Under the pieces are notes generated by a model that worked only from the letters and a program-made list of their open reading frames with translations, made no database searches and had not been told where the DNA came from. This document shows, one piece after another, positions 8,912 to 17,331 of a stretch of DNA of 37,612 bases (position 1 is its first letter; the number at the start of each line of letters is the position of its first letter). The position numbers and the translations under genes were made by a program. This stretch comes from a bacterium (GTDB lineage Bacteria; UBP15; UBA6099; JAJRTR01), in contig JAJRTR010000007.1 of NCBI GenBank assembly GCA_024278215.1, positions 1 through 37,612 of the forward strand, in the 5' to 3' direction.

Positions 8912-9868
8912 TTATGCGAACAATGCAAGCCCGGCGATTGAACAGGCGGCCGTTATAAGCCAGAACCTGCTTGACACCTGGGCTTCCGACCATCCGCCGA
9001 GTTCGAAGTGGTGATGTATCGGACTCATCCTGAACACACGCCGCCCTGTGAGTTTGAACGACGCGACCTGGATCACCACACTCATTACTTCCGCGACGAA
9101 CAACAGCCCGGCGACTGCGAGAAAAAGTTCCGTCCTCGTGACCACCGCCACCGCTGCCAGCACTCCGCCGAGGAACAACGAACCGCTGTCGCCCATGAAT
9201 ATCGCCGCCGGATTCGTGTTGTACCACAGGAAACCCGCGACCGCTCCGCACAGAACGCACAACAGCGGCACCAGCGCCGGATCGCTCGTCCTGTAGATAA
9301 GCACAATGTACGCCGCGCCGACCACGAGGAAACAGCCCGATAGAAGCCCGTCAACTCCATCTGTGAAATTGAGTGCGTTAATTGTGCCGACATATACGAA
9401 GATGACGAACGGCATAAACAACCTGCCCATACTCCATGCTCCGTCTCCGAACGGCACTTTAATCATGTCGGGCGCGACTCCCTGCCGGTTCATGAAATAA
9501 CCTAAATATGCGCCGATTACGATCTCGATTATTAACTTGTAGCGTGCACCAACCCCCTTCGTGTTTTTTCCCGTGAATTTCGACAAATCATCCACGAGCC
9601 CTATCAGAAATGAAAGAGTGCCGATCAGCAATACAAGTTTGACTTTCGGATAATGCCACCCGCCTACCACGATTGTCACTACGATCACGGCGACAAAGAA
9701 TCCGATTCCACCCATCATCGGCGTCCTGTTTTTCTTCTGGTGCGCCTCCGGCATCTCTTCCCTGATTGTCTGTTTCAGCCCCCAGCGATTCAGCAGCACT
9801 ATCAGAACACGCACAGCCGCAATGGACAACAAAAACGACAATCCTGTGATCCATGCGAGGTTCTGCAT
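8912..9868 (-). CDS. mraY: Phospho-N-acetylmuramoyl-pentapeptide transferase MraY
   Basis: Integral membrane enzyme that transfers phospho-MurNAc-pentapeptide to undecaprenyl phosphate, making lipid I. The 318-residue product has about ten transmembrane helices. It shows the family motifs GLVDDLSKFTGKN (Asp-rich Mg2+ site), NFTDGVDGL, FMGDSGSLFLGG and the loop MSPIHHHFELGG. It is slightly shorter than E. coli MraY (360 residues), as is common outside Proteobacteria. The ATG at 9868 overlaps the TGA of murF (TGATG), so translation is coupled. The stop is 13 bp before murD. Confidence 0.96.
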   Translation of the reverse strand: MQNLAWITGLSFLLSIAAVRVLIVLLNRWGLKQTIREEMPEAHQKKNRTPMMGGIGFFVAVIVVTIVVGGWHYPKVKLVLLIGTLSFLIGLVDDLSKFTGKNTKGVGARYKLIIEIVIGAYLGYFMNRQGVAPDMIKVPFGDGAWSMGRLFMPFVIFVYVGTINALNFTDGVDGLLSGCFLVVGAAYIVLIYRTSDPALVPLLCVLCGAVAGFLWYNTNPAAIFMGDSGSLFLGGVLAAVAVVTRTELFLAVAGLLFVAEVMSVVIQVASFKLTGRRVFRMSPIHHHFELGGWSEAQVSSRFWLITAACSIAGLALFA

Positions 9869-11247
9869 CAACTTTTTGCCGGCAGGCTCACTATCCTTTC
9901 AGTTCTCATTCCGCGGCTGCCCTTCACGAGCACAAGATCGCCGGGTTTGAATAGTTTTTCCGCTTCCGCCTCGAGTTCCTCGAAGCTGTCGAACGACAAT
10001 ATATTTTCATTTTCAAGAGCATTCGCTTCCGTCGCGCCCTCCGCTATTGCACGTGCTTCCCGGCCCATCGTGACTAGCGCGTCCACATTGCCCGCGACAC
10101 ATTCCATGCCGATCGAGTAGTGCTCTTCACGGCTGTGATCTCCGAGTTCGAGCATATCCGCCAGCACGGCGACACGGCGGCCTTTGTGGTCGAGCCTTCC
10201 GAGCAGGTCGAGCGCGAACCTCAGCGAGGTGGGATTCGAGTTGTACGAATCGTCGAGCACTATTATTCCGTTCGAGTGCCGCATGATCCGCATCCTTCCC
10301 TTTTCGTCGATCGGTTTTGCGAGTCCGTCTTGTATTTCGTCGATTCCGAGTCCGAGTTCCAGTGCCGCCGCCGCGCCCGCGAGCGCGTTATAAACACCGG
10401 CTTTCCCCGGCACAGTCAGCCGCGCCTCGAAACTCACGCCGCCCGCTACGACCGTCAATTCAGTGCCGTCGAGCGTGTATCTCACATTGCGAGCCGTGAC
10501 ATCGCCAGCTTCCATACCGAAAGTTACGACCTCGGCATCGGTCATGTCTTTCAACATGCCGGTCCATTTGTTATCAGCGTTGAGAAACACTTTGCCGCCG
10601 GGCTGCATGTTCTCGATGAGTTCGCCTTTTGACAGCGCGATCTCTTTTTCGGAGCCGAGAGTACCGATGTGCGTCTTCCCGCAATTCGTGATAATGCCGT
10701 ACTGCGGCATTGCGATGGAAGCGAGGTCCGCGATCTCGCCGCGCGCCCGCATACCCATCTCGATCACAAGGTATTCTGTCGAGGCGTTGACCCGTAACGC
10801 CGTGTGCGACACGCCGATCTCGTTGTTTTCGTTTTCGCGTGTACTCACTGTATTGTATGAAGACAGCAGGTTGCGAATAAGATTTTTTAAAGTGGTTTTT
10901 CCTCCGCTTCCGGTAATACCGATACGCTTCGCGCCGGGGCAGTTCATAATATTTGTTCTCGCAATATTCATATATGCGCGGAGAGGATCATCGACTTTTA
11001 AGACAGTGAATCGAGGCGGCAGGTCGGGAAGCTGCCGCTCGGATTTTGCCCACAGAGCGCCGGAAGCGCCCTTTTCGGCGGCGGTGGTGATATAATCGTG
11101 GCCGTCGAAGTTGGGACCACTGAGCGGCACGAAAAACAGGTCGCGGCAGTCGAGCCTCGTATCGGTGACAAGCCCGGCCACCATTACGCTGTGCCCGCTC
11201 CTCAAGAGTCGACCGTCAACGGTTTCTGTGAATTTTTCCAGCAGCAT
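9868..11247 (-). CDS. murF: UDP-MurNAc-tripeptide--D-alanyl-D-alanine ligase MurF
   Basis: ATP-dependent cytoplasmic ligase that adds D-Ala-D-Ala to the UDP-MurNAc-tripeptide. From the ATG at 11247 the protein has 459 residues and begins MLLEKFTETVDGRLL, the usual MurF N-terminus. It has the P-loop GITGSGGKTTLKNLI, the segment ENENNEIGVSHTALRV, and the C-terminal VLDDSYNSNPTSLRFALDLL and LADMLELGDHSREEHYSIG motifs. A TTG at 11256, three codons earlier and six bases after AAAGG, is a possible alternative start. The frame before that overlaps murE and does not look like protein. It is adjacent to the end of murE (10 bp gap). Confidence 0.96.
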   Translation of the reverse strand: MLLEKFTETVDGRLLRSGHSVMVAGLVTDTRLDCRDLFFVPLSGPNFDGHDYITTAAEKGASGALWAKSERQLPDLPPRFTVLKVDDPLRAYMNIARTNIMNCPGAKRIGITGSGGKTTLKNLIRNLLSSYNTVSTRENENNEIGVSHTALRVNASTEYLVIEMGMRARGEIADLASIAMPQYGIITNCGKTHIGTLGSEKEIALSKGELIENMQPGGKVFLNADNKWTGMLKDMTDAEVVTFGMEAGDVTARNVRYTLDGTELTVVAGGVSFEARLTVPGKAGVYNALAGAAAALELGLGIDEIQDGLAKPIDEKGRMRIMRHSNGIIVLDDSYNSNPTSLRFALDLLGRLDHKGRRVAVLADMLELGDHSREEHYSIGMECVAGNVDALVTMGREARAIAEGATEANALENENILSFDSFEELEAEAEKLFKPGDLVLVKGSRGMRTERIVSLPAKS

Positions 11248-11257
11248 CGGCTTCAAA

Positions 11258-12757
11258 CTAATACCTTTCCATAAGCAGGTTTCGCACGACTTCCCGGTCG
11301 TCGAAGTGGATCGTGCGATCACGAAATATCTGGTAATCTTCGTGTCCCTTACCGGCGATTACCACTACGTCGCCGTCCCTTGCGACATCAATTGCTTTCT
11401 TTATACCGGCGAACCGCTCGACCTCGATGAAATGCTTGAAATGCTTCGACGGATCAATTTTCACCATCGCCTGTTCGACACCGAGCACGATCTGGTCGAT
11501 GATCTCGGCGGGGTCTTCGGACCTCGGGTTGTCAGACGTCACAATAACGATATCCGCCTCGTGCGCCGCGACAGAGCCCATGATCGGTCGCTTCGCCTTG
11601 TCGCGGTCGCCGCCCGCGCCGAACACTACTATCAGCCTGCCGCGGCATATCTCCCTTGCAGCCCTCAGTACATTCAGCAGTCCGTCCGGACTGTGGGCGT
11701 AGTCGACAATTACCGTAAAGTCCTGCCGCCCACCCGCCGTGATTTTTTCGAACCTGCCGGGCACTCCCGAAACTCCGGCCAGCGATGCCTGTATATGTTC
11801 TGTTCCGATTCCCCGCGAAATGCCATAAGCGATCATCGCCATTGAATTGTAAACATTGAACCCGCCCATGAGCGGCGACTCGATGTCGAAGCCGTCGCGC
11901 TCCGCGCTTTCAACACGGAACCTTATTCCCGTATCCGAACATTCGACCGCGACGGCCCTGACGTCCGCTTTTTCGTCATTCACTGCATATCCAATGATGC
12001 GCCCACCGCTGCCTTCGGCTATGTCGCGGCCCCGCGCGTCATCCGTGTTGACAATCGCCACCGATTTCTCGTCGAGATACTCCGTGAAGAAACTTTTTTT
12101 CTTCTGGTAGTACTCCTCGATGTCGTTGTGAAAATCCAGGTGATCCTGCGACAGGTTTGTGAAAACACCCGCGTCGAACTTTGTCCCGGCAATCCTGTGC
12201 AGCGCCACAGCATGAGAACTGACCTCCATCGCCGCGTGCGTGCAGTTGCTTTTCGTCATCATCCACAGAAAATACTGCAAGTCCAGCGATTCGGGTGTTG
12301 TGCGTTTAACCGAAAGTGCTTTGTCCGCAATCCTGTTCTCGATTGTGCCCAGCATTCCTGTAGCTATTCCCGCCTGCCTCAGCAGATTGTCTATCAGGAA
12401 AACTGTTGTTGTTTTTCCATTCGTTCCCGTCACGCCGATAACTTTCAATTTTTCCGAAGGCCTTCCGAAATATTCCGCCGAAATCAAGCCCATCGCCCTG
12501 CGTGGATTCTTAACCCTTATAACATTTATGTCCGCCGGTGCCTCAACTTTTTTATTCACCACAAGTGTTGTCGCGCCCCGTGTCAGCGCTTCGGGAATGT
12601 AGTCGTGCCCATCAACATTAAAGCCGGGAATGCAGAAGAACAGTGAGCCCGGCTCGCATTCCCTGGAATCGAAACTCACAGAGCTCACACCCGCATCCAG
12701 CGTGCCGCTGTCGAGCACGAACTCTATTCCCTTTGTGATCTCGTCGAGTTTCTTCAT
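11258..12757 (-). CDS. murE: UDP-MurNAc-L-Ala-D-Glu--meso-diaminopimelate ligase MurE
   Basis: Cytoplasmic Mur ligase for the third amino acid of the stem peptide. The 499-residue product has an N-terminal uridine-binding domain (SVSFDSRECEPGSLFFCIPG), the P-loop GVTGTNGKTTTVFLIDNLL near residue 110, NLSQDHLDFHNDIEEYYQKK, and GAGGDRDKAKRPIMG. The substrate-specificity motif is DNPR near residue 409 (VTSDNPRSEDP). In characterised MurE enzymes DNPR goes with meso-diaminopimelate rather than lysine, so the wall is inferred to be DAP-type. The start is the ATG at 12757, 54 bp downstream of ftsI, with no overlap. Confidence 0.96.
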   Translation of the reverse strand: MKKLDEITKGIEFVLDSGTLDAGVSSVSFDSRECEPGSLFFCIPGFNVDGHDYIPEALTRGATTLVVNKKVEAPADINVIRVKNPRRAMGLISAEYFGRPSEKLKVIGVTGTNGKTTTVFLIDNLLRQAGIATGMLGTIENRIADKALSVKRTTPESLDLQYFLWMMTKSNCTHAAMEVSSHAVALHRIAGTKFDAGVFTNLSQDHLDFHNDIEEYYQKKKSFFTEYLDEKSVAIVNTDDARGRDIAEGSGGRIIGYAVNDEKADVRAVAVECSDTGIRFRVESAERDGFDIESPLMGGFNVYNSMAMIAYGISRGIGTEHIQASLAGVSGVPGRFEKITAGGRQDFTVIVDYAHSPDGLLNVLRAAREICRGRLIVVFGAGGDRDKAKRPIMGSVAAHEADIVIVTSDNPRSEDPAEIIDQIVLGVEQAMVKIDPSKHFKHFIEVERFAGIKKAIDVARDGDVVVIAGKGHEDYQIFRDRTIHFDDREVVRNLLMERY

Positions 12758-12811
12758 GTCTTTTATCCCAAGTTGATATGCCTGCGCCCGCCCGCGTGCA
12801 GAACGCTCTTG

Positions 12812-14539
12812 CTAATAAGCAACTACTCCGTTTTTTGTATTCGCGGACGGCGGCACATTCATTACCCAGAGGGACTTCTCCATAATTTCTTTAAAAACCG
12901 GCGCTGCAACTTCCGATGCGTAATACTGATTCTTCGGCCTGTCGATAAGAACCATGACAAGCACCTTTGGATTCTCCGCCGGGGCCATCCCAATGAAACT
13001 GGCACGGTATGCCTCCACGTAGCCGCTGCTGCCGAGTATCTTCGCAGTTCCCGTCTTCCCGGCGACGTTATAGCCGCTTATCTGCGCATTGACTCCGGTT
13101 CCTTCTTCGACTGTTTTGTTGAGGATGTACCTCATGATCTTCGCGGTCTCCGGCTTCAGCACACGCCGTATCCGGTGCGGCTCGAACTGAAAAACCGCCC
13201 TGTTTTTGCTGTCGACAACCCGCTCGATAATGCCCGGCTGCATCAATACCCCATCGTTCGCAATCGCTTCATACGCCATCGCCATCTGAAGGGATGTAGC
13301 GCTGAGCCCATAGCCGTAGCCGACTGTCGCAACTGTAACGTCACGCCAATGCTTCTGCCTCGGCATCAGCCCTCTTTCTTCGCCGTTTAATTCAAGATCA
13401 TATTTTTTCCCGAAGTTGAACTTATCGAGATAACGCCTTAGCCTCTTCTCTCCGAGTTTCATTGCGATGCGGGCGCTGCCCGTGTTATATGAGTGTGTGA
13501 CTATTTCCGTTACCGATTTCATAGCGGGCATATCCTTCGTCGTGTGCTCGTGGATTTTTCTGCCGTTGACTGTAAAATACTTTTCGCATCGGAACTTATC
13601 TTTGAAAGGATCAACAACACCCGCGTCTATGGCGGATGCGACAACAATAGGTTTCATCGTCGAGCCGGGTTCATTAACTATTGATATCGGTCGGTTCCTG
13701 AAACTCCTCTGGCTGTATTCGCTGAAATGATTCGGATCATACGACGGATAACTCGCCATCGCCAGAATTTTGCCGGTGTCGACTTCAATTACCAGCGCAT
13801 TGCCCGATTCCGCATCCGCGCTCTTTACACCATTCTCCAGCGCCGTTTCCGTATGATGCTGTATCACCTGATCGATCGTGAGCACAACATCCATCCCGAT
13901 ACGCGGCTCCTCACGCTCCATCGTGGAAAACGGCACATTGCGCCCACGCGCGTCTTTCTCGAGTAGGATGTAACCGCGTTCGCCCTTCAGGTAGTCTTCA
14001 CAAACGAATTCGATGCCTTCCATGCCCCTGTCAGAGCCCAGGAAACCAACTACCCCGGCTCCGAGTTTGCCTTTGGGGTACACTCTCTTTGTTTCCTTTA
14101 TAAAACCGATGCCCTGCATATTTATCTCGCGTATCCTGTTCACCGTATCCAGGTCCGCGCCCCGCTTGATCCAGATAACACCATTTTTCGGTTTCTGCGA
14201 GAGGACATCGGAGATGCTGCTCCGGGGTATTCTCATCGCGGCGGCAATTTTCTTCGTATAGTCGTCACGGTTTTCAGCAGTCACGACCGAGGGTGTAATA
14301 TAAATTGAAATACGGGGTTCGTTCATCGCGAAAACACGCTTGCCCGTACGGTCGAGTATGCGACCGCGCCAGCCCTGCAACTCGATCCTTCGCAACCCCT
14401 GCCGCGCACGCCGCGCGCGAAGCTCCGCTCCGCTCACCTGCTGGACTACTACCGTATGTACGATTACAACCACAAATAAACCGACGAGGGTGCAGAGTAA
14501 TATGTGAATTCTTTTACGTGTAACAGGAGGCAGGGACAT
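12812..14539 (-). CDS. ftsI: Division-specific transpeptidase FtsI (PBP3 class B)
   Basis: Class B penicillin-binding protein that crosslinks septal peptidoglycan with FtsW. The 575-residue product has a short basic tail, one transmembrane helix (about residues 10-32) and the PBP dimerisation domain with RGRILDRTGKRVFA near residue 60. The transpeptidase domain carries SxxK (GSTMKP, about 292), SxN (SYNTG, about 350) and KTG (KTGTAK, about 496). No PASTA domains follow, unlike Firmicute PBP2x. The ATG at 14539 has AAGG eight bases upstream. A GTG three codons earlier (14548) is possible. Sequence and length are normal. Confidence 0.95.
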   Translation of the reverse strand: MSLPPVTRKRIHILLCTLVGLFVVVIVHTVVVQQVSGAELRARRARQGLRRIELQGWRGRILDRTGKRVFAMNEPRISIYITPSVVTAENRDDYTKKIAAAMRIPRSSISDVLSQKPKNGVIWIKRGADLDTVNRIREINMQGIGFIKETKRVYPKGKLGAGVVGFLGSDRGMEGIEFVCEDYLKGERGYILLEKDARGRNVPFSTMEREEPRIGMDVVLTIDQVIQHHTETALENGVKSADAESGNALVIEVDTGKILAMASYPSYDPNHFSEYSQRSFRNRPISIVNEPGSTMKPIVVASAIDAGVVDPFKDKFRCEKYFTVNGRKIHEHTTKDMPAMKSVTEIVTHSYNTGSARIAMKLGEKRLRRYLDKFNFGKKYDLELNGEERGLMPRQKHWRDVTVATVGYGYGLSATSLQMAMAYEAIANDGVLMQPGIIERVVDSKNRAVFQFEPHRIRRVLKPETAKIMRYILNKTVEEGTGVNAQISGYNVAGKTGTAKILGSSGYVEAYRASFIGMAPAENPKVLVMVLIDRPKNQYYASEVAAPVFKEIMEKSLWVMNVPPSANTKNGVVAY

Positions 14540-14597
14540 TGCCTTCACCTTATAATGTATTTGCTTTTCAGCGAAGGGCGCCCCGTAGTCGACCTAA

Positions 14598-14999
14598 TCA
14601 ATACGGCCCGGGCGCCGCTCTCTCTCCCCGTGCGACGCTTCCGCTCGCGCCGCCAAGGTCAATATGCACAGAGCGTTCCGGCATCCTGTAGTTGTAGCCG
14701 GCTTTGCTCAGCATTTTTTCGATTCGCTCGTAACTTTTCATTTCTGCGACCTCGACTTCCAGTACCTGGATTTGTTCATCCAGTCTCATAGTCGCCTTAT
14801 TTATATCGTCGGACTCGATAAACTTGCGGTCAATTTCGCCTTTCACCCATACGCTGTATAAACTCAGAAATGTCACCACCGCCGTGATGGCCAGTATCCG
14901 GCCTGCCAACAATGCCGCAGCCCTGAAACCCGCATCCCCGTTTTTTTTGTCCCGGGCCGGTGTGTAAATATCGAAATTTCCCCTGTGTCTGTTAGTCAT
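14598..14999 (-). CDS. ftsL: FtsL-like division protein
   Basis: A 133-residue bitopic protein in the standard ftsL position between rsmH and ftsI. It has a hydrophilic cytoplasmic N-terminus of about 30 residues, then a transmembrane helix (AGRILAITAVVTFLSLYSVW, about 32-51). A heptad-like helical stretch follows (about 53-100: DDINKATMRLDEQIQVLEVE and on), and the tail is Gly/Ala/Arg-rich. FtsL sequences diverge strongly, so the call rests on topology, coiled coil and position. It begins four bases after the rsmH stop. Confidence 0.75.
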   Translation of the reverse strand: MTNRHRGNFDIYTPARDKKNGDAGFRAAALLAGRILAITAVVTFLSLYSVWVKGEIDRKFIESDDINKATMRLDEQIQVLEVEVAEMKSYERIEKMLSKAGYNYRMPERSVHIDLGGASGSVARGERAAPGPY

Positions 15000-15005
15000 G
15001 TTTCT

Positions 15006-15974
15006 TCATAACCTCTCGACCGATCTTAGTTGCGCGCTGCGTGCGCGCGGGTTTTCGTATATCTCTTCTTCCGACGGTTTTACAGATTTGCGGTTCACCC
15101 ATTTCACGAGCGGTTCACCGCTGCACATACATTCATCATGTGGAAGCTCACAACTGCATCCTCTCGCGGCGCGTGTAAATATGTCCTTCGTTATCCGCGC
15201 CTCAAGTGAGTGATAGGTCAGCACCACGATCCGGCCACCGCGCTTAAGTCTCCCGATTGCCGCGGGCAGCGACTCCGCCAGAGACTCCAGTTCCCTGTTG
15301 ACCCTCGATCTCAGAGCCAGAAAACACCTCGTCGCCGGATGCACCCTGCTCCTGCCCCGCTTCGACACCGATGCGATCACTTTCGACAGACGCCCCGTAG
15401 TCTCGATGGGAGACAACTCACGCTCCTCCACGATCTTCCTGGCGATCCGCCTCGCTCGCCGCTCGCCGAACCTGAAGAAAAGATTCAACAATTCCGCCTC
15501 GCTCGCCGCTGCAATGATGTCCGCCGCCGTCTCCGTGGATTCCGTTCCGTCATATCTCATATCCAGCGGATCGTCTCTCATAAAACTCAAGCCCATTTTC
15601 GCATCATCCAACTGGATGGAACTCAAGCCCAGGTCATACAACACACCATCCGCGGGCGGCAACTGAAGTTCGTCCCACACACGACCGAAATCCTTGAAAT
15701 CTGCATGAACAGCCTCGAAACGCGGAAACCACTCCAGCCGCTTTCTCACTATCTCCAGCGACCTCGCGTACCGGTCGAATCCGATCAGCCTGCCGCTTCC
15801 TTCAGCGAGCTTCCCTGCTATAAGTTGTGAGTGTCCACCACCTCCAAGTGTGCAATCCGCATATACGCCATCGGCTTTTATATCCAGCGCCGCCAGCGTC
15901 TCGCGCGGCAGAACCGGAATATGTTTATCTTCATCCTCCGTCATCATCGACTCTTTCTTCGCAACCCGGTTCAT
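15006..15974 (-). CDS. rsmH: 16S rRNA (cytosine1402-N4)-methyltransferase RsmH
   Basis: SAM-dependent methyltransferase that modifies C1402 of 16S rRNA at the decoding centre (formerly MraW). The 322-residue product has the N-terminal HIPVLPRETLAALDIKADGV, the SAM loop DCTLGGGGHSQLIAGKL, DGVLYDLGLSSIQLDDAKMG, and the segment GRIVVLTYHSLEARITKDIF near the C-terminus. The ATG overlaps the mraZ stop as ATGA. An internal ATG pair ten codons later (MMTEDEDKHIP) is an alternative start. Confidence 0.96.
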   Translation of the reverse strand: MNRVAKKESMMTEDEDKHIPVLPRETLAALDIKADGVYADCTLGGGGHSQLIAGKLAEGSGRLIGFDRYARSLEIVRKRLEWFPRFEAVHADFKDFGRVWDELQLPPADGVLYDLGLSSIQLDDAKMGLSFMRDDPLDMRYDGTESTETAADIIAAASEAELLNLFFRFGERRARRIARKIVEERELSPIETTGRLSKVIASVSKRGRSRVHPATRCFLALRSRVNRELESLAESLPAAIGRLKRGGRIVVLTYHSLEARITKDIFTRAARGCSCELPHDECMCSGEPLVKWVNRKSVKPSEEEIYENPRARSAQLRSVERL

Positions 15975-16510
15975 ACACCGAGTTCGTCCATGGCATCCTC
16001 GACCGCCGCATCATAATCTGTCTGGGATTCATACATCTCGAATGTCGCTTTCGCCCAGATCGTTATTTTGTGCCCTACTCCGGTGACCACAAGTTCGCCA
16101 CTCTTCTCGGTGTCGATTCCCGCAAATTCGCGTAGATTCCTATTCAGCAGTATCCTGCCCGACTTGTCGATCTCGCAATCCTGCGCATAGCCCAGAAGCT
16201 GCTGCCGTACCATGTCCACCTTCCGCGAATTCCTCATGCTGTTGATTTTCCTGATAAGCTTTCTCCACTCACTTACAGGAAACGCCCAGAGATGCCGGAA
16301 TTCCTTCTTGCCTACACCCCGTGTGACCACAACCCGCTTTCCCTCGCTACCCAGTTGCTCCTTCAACTGCCTGGGAAAACTGAATCTTCCCTTCGCGTCG
16401 ATCTTCGGGTAAGCATCTCCGTAAAGATACACAGATTCTTCGGAAGCGCTCAAAGGTCCGACAGGGACCTTATTGTCTTCCGGGTTGACCGGATTGTTGT
16501 TATCATCCAT
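15971..16510 (-). CDS. mraZ: Transcriptional regulator MraZ
   Basis: MraZ is an AbrB-like DNA-binding protein that regulates the dcw cluster through its own promoter. Two MraZ half-domains are visible, each with the DxxxR signature: KIDAKGRFSFPRQLKEQLG and IDKSGRILLNRNLREFAGI. The product is 179 residues from the ATG at 16510 (182 from a GTG at 16519). Typical MraZ is about 145 residues and begins only a few residues before the first half-domain. The extra 26 residues (DDNNNPVNPEDNKV and on) are low-complexity and may be untranslated. A GTG at 16432 (VYLYGDAYPKIDAKGR) would give a standard-length protein. No strong ribosome binding site decides the choice. Confidence 0.9.
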   Translation of the reverse strand: MDDNNNPVNPEDNKVPVGPLSASEESVYLYGDAYPKIDAKGRFSFPRQLKEQLGSEGKRVVVTRGVGKKEFRHLWAFPVSEWRKLIRKINSMRNSRKVDMVRQQLLGYAQDCEIDKSGRILLNRNLREFAGIDTEKSGELVVTGVGHKITIWAKATFEMYESQTDYDAAVEDAMDELGV

Positions 16511-16519
16511 ACTATTCAC

Positions 16520-17260
16520 GGGTCTTAAGAATTTTGTGCAACAAAACGGTTGTAAAAACCGACATTATTTAAAGCGGAGGAAGAAATAGATGAGTTTTGT
16601 AAAAGCCCCTGAAGATTTCATCGCCGCCATCCCACTTTATGGTTTTTTATGCCGCTTGTTACCATTTGATGCCTTATCTTGACACGTTATATATAACCCT
16701 GTCAAGGGGGAGTTAAACTTTTTTGATGATTTTTTTTCTTCGATAATAATCGATAAATGGAGTAAATCAACGATTTCGATAGCTGCTAAATTACGATTTG
16801 ATATAGTTAACCATATCTAACCAATTACAATGAACGCGCCGGATTTTAAGGTTTCAATAATCCGCAAAATACCATATATCGAGTTGCAACACTATTACAG
16901 CCACTATATATTGTGGCGTCATTCGTCTTCCAAATTTCGCGCAGAAGTCTATTCAAAACAGAATAATCTGCATTTTTCGTCTCAACTCGGGTAATTAAAA
17001 TTAATAAATTATTTTTTTCAGGTATAACAGCATTTTTTATTTTTTTGCATTTTGTAAAGGTGTGGGGGAACTCATCGGCATAATAATTGGGTTGTGTTCC
17101 CACTTCCGTTTTTGTATATTACTAATCTGAGTTTCTGAATTTTGGTCAGAATTTCACGAACATGACCGGAATTCCGCCGTTGAATTCCTGATAGTGTCTG
17201 CGGATAATCAGTGCTTTCTGCGAAAACACACAAGTTTTGGATATTTGAGATTGCACTTTT
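16520..17260. other. AT-rich intergenic spacer upstream of mraZ and the cupin gene
   Basis: No credible gene lies here. Two minus-strand open frames (17103-16846 and 17314-17072) have no recognisable domain and unusual composition. The spacer is much richer in A and T than the flanking genes. It must hold the dcw promoter on the minus strand, but I see no clean -35/-10 pair there. It also holds the palindrome at 16678-16706 and runs of T and A around 16719-16740 and 17005-17050. Confidence 0.6.
16678..16706. promoter_or_regulatory. Nested palindrome, possible operator or stem-loop
   Basis: CTTGACA (16678-16684) and TGTCAAG (16700-16706) are perfect inverted repeats enclosing the perfect 12-bp palindrome GTTATATATAAC (16686-16697). 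Either strand starts with a consensus-looking TTGACA, but neither has a -10 hexamer at 16-18 bp. A symmetric protein-binding site or transcript hairpin is more likely than a promoter core. Confidence 0.4.
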
Positions 17261-17289
17261 TTGTAAAACAATCAGGTTCCGTTTATAAT
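17261..17289 (+). promoter_or_regulatory. Sigma70-type promoter of the cupin gene
   Basis: TTGTAA (17261-17266, four of six consensus bases) and a perfect TATAAT (17284-17289) are separated by 17 bp. They place the start of transcription near 17296, about 36 bp before the ATG. The ribosome binding site GGGAG at 17322-17326 is five bases from the ATG. Confidence 0.7.
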
Positions 17290-17331
17290 ACCCGCATTGC
17301 AAAACGCCCAACACTATAATCGGGAGCAGAA

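Noticed and set aside
16520-16700. MraZ-binding boxes upstream of mraZ
   Set aside because: Only one TGGGA occurs on the minus strand in this spacer, with no second copy at ten-base spacing.
16679-16702. TTGACA as a promoter -35 for mraZ or the cupin gene
   Set aside because: No TATAAT-like hexamer lies at 16-18 bp on either strand. The TTGACA is part of a palindrome.
16846-17314. Two small minus-strand ORFs in the AT-rich spacer
   Set aside because: They have no recognisable motif, no ribosome binding site and no neighbours that would support them.
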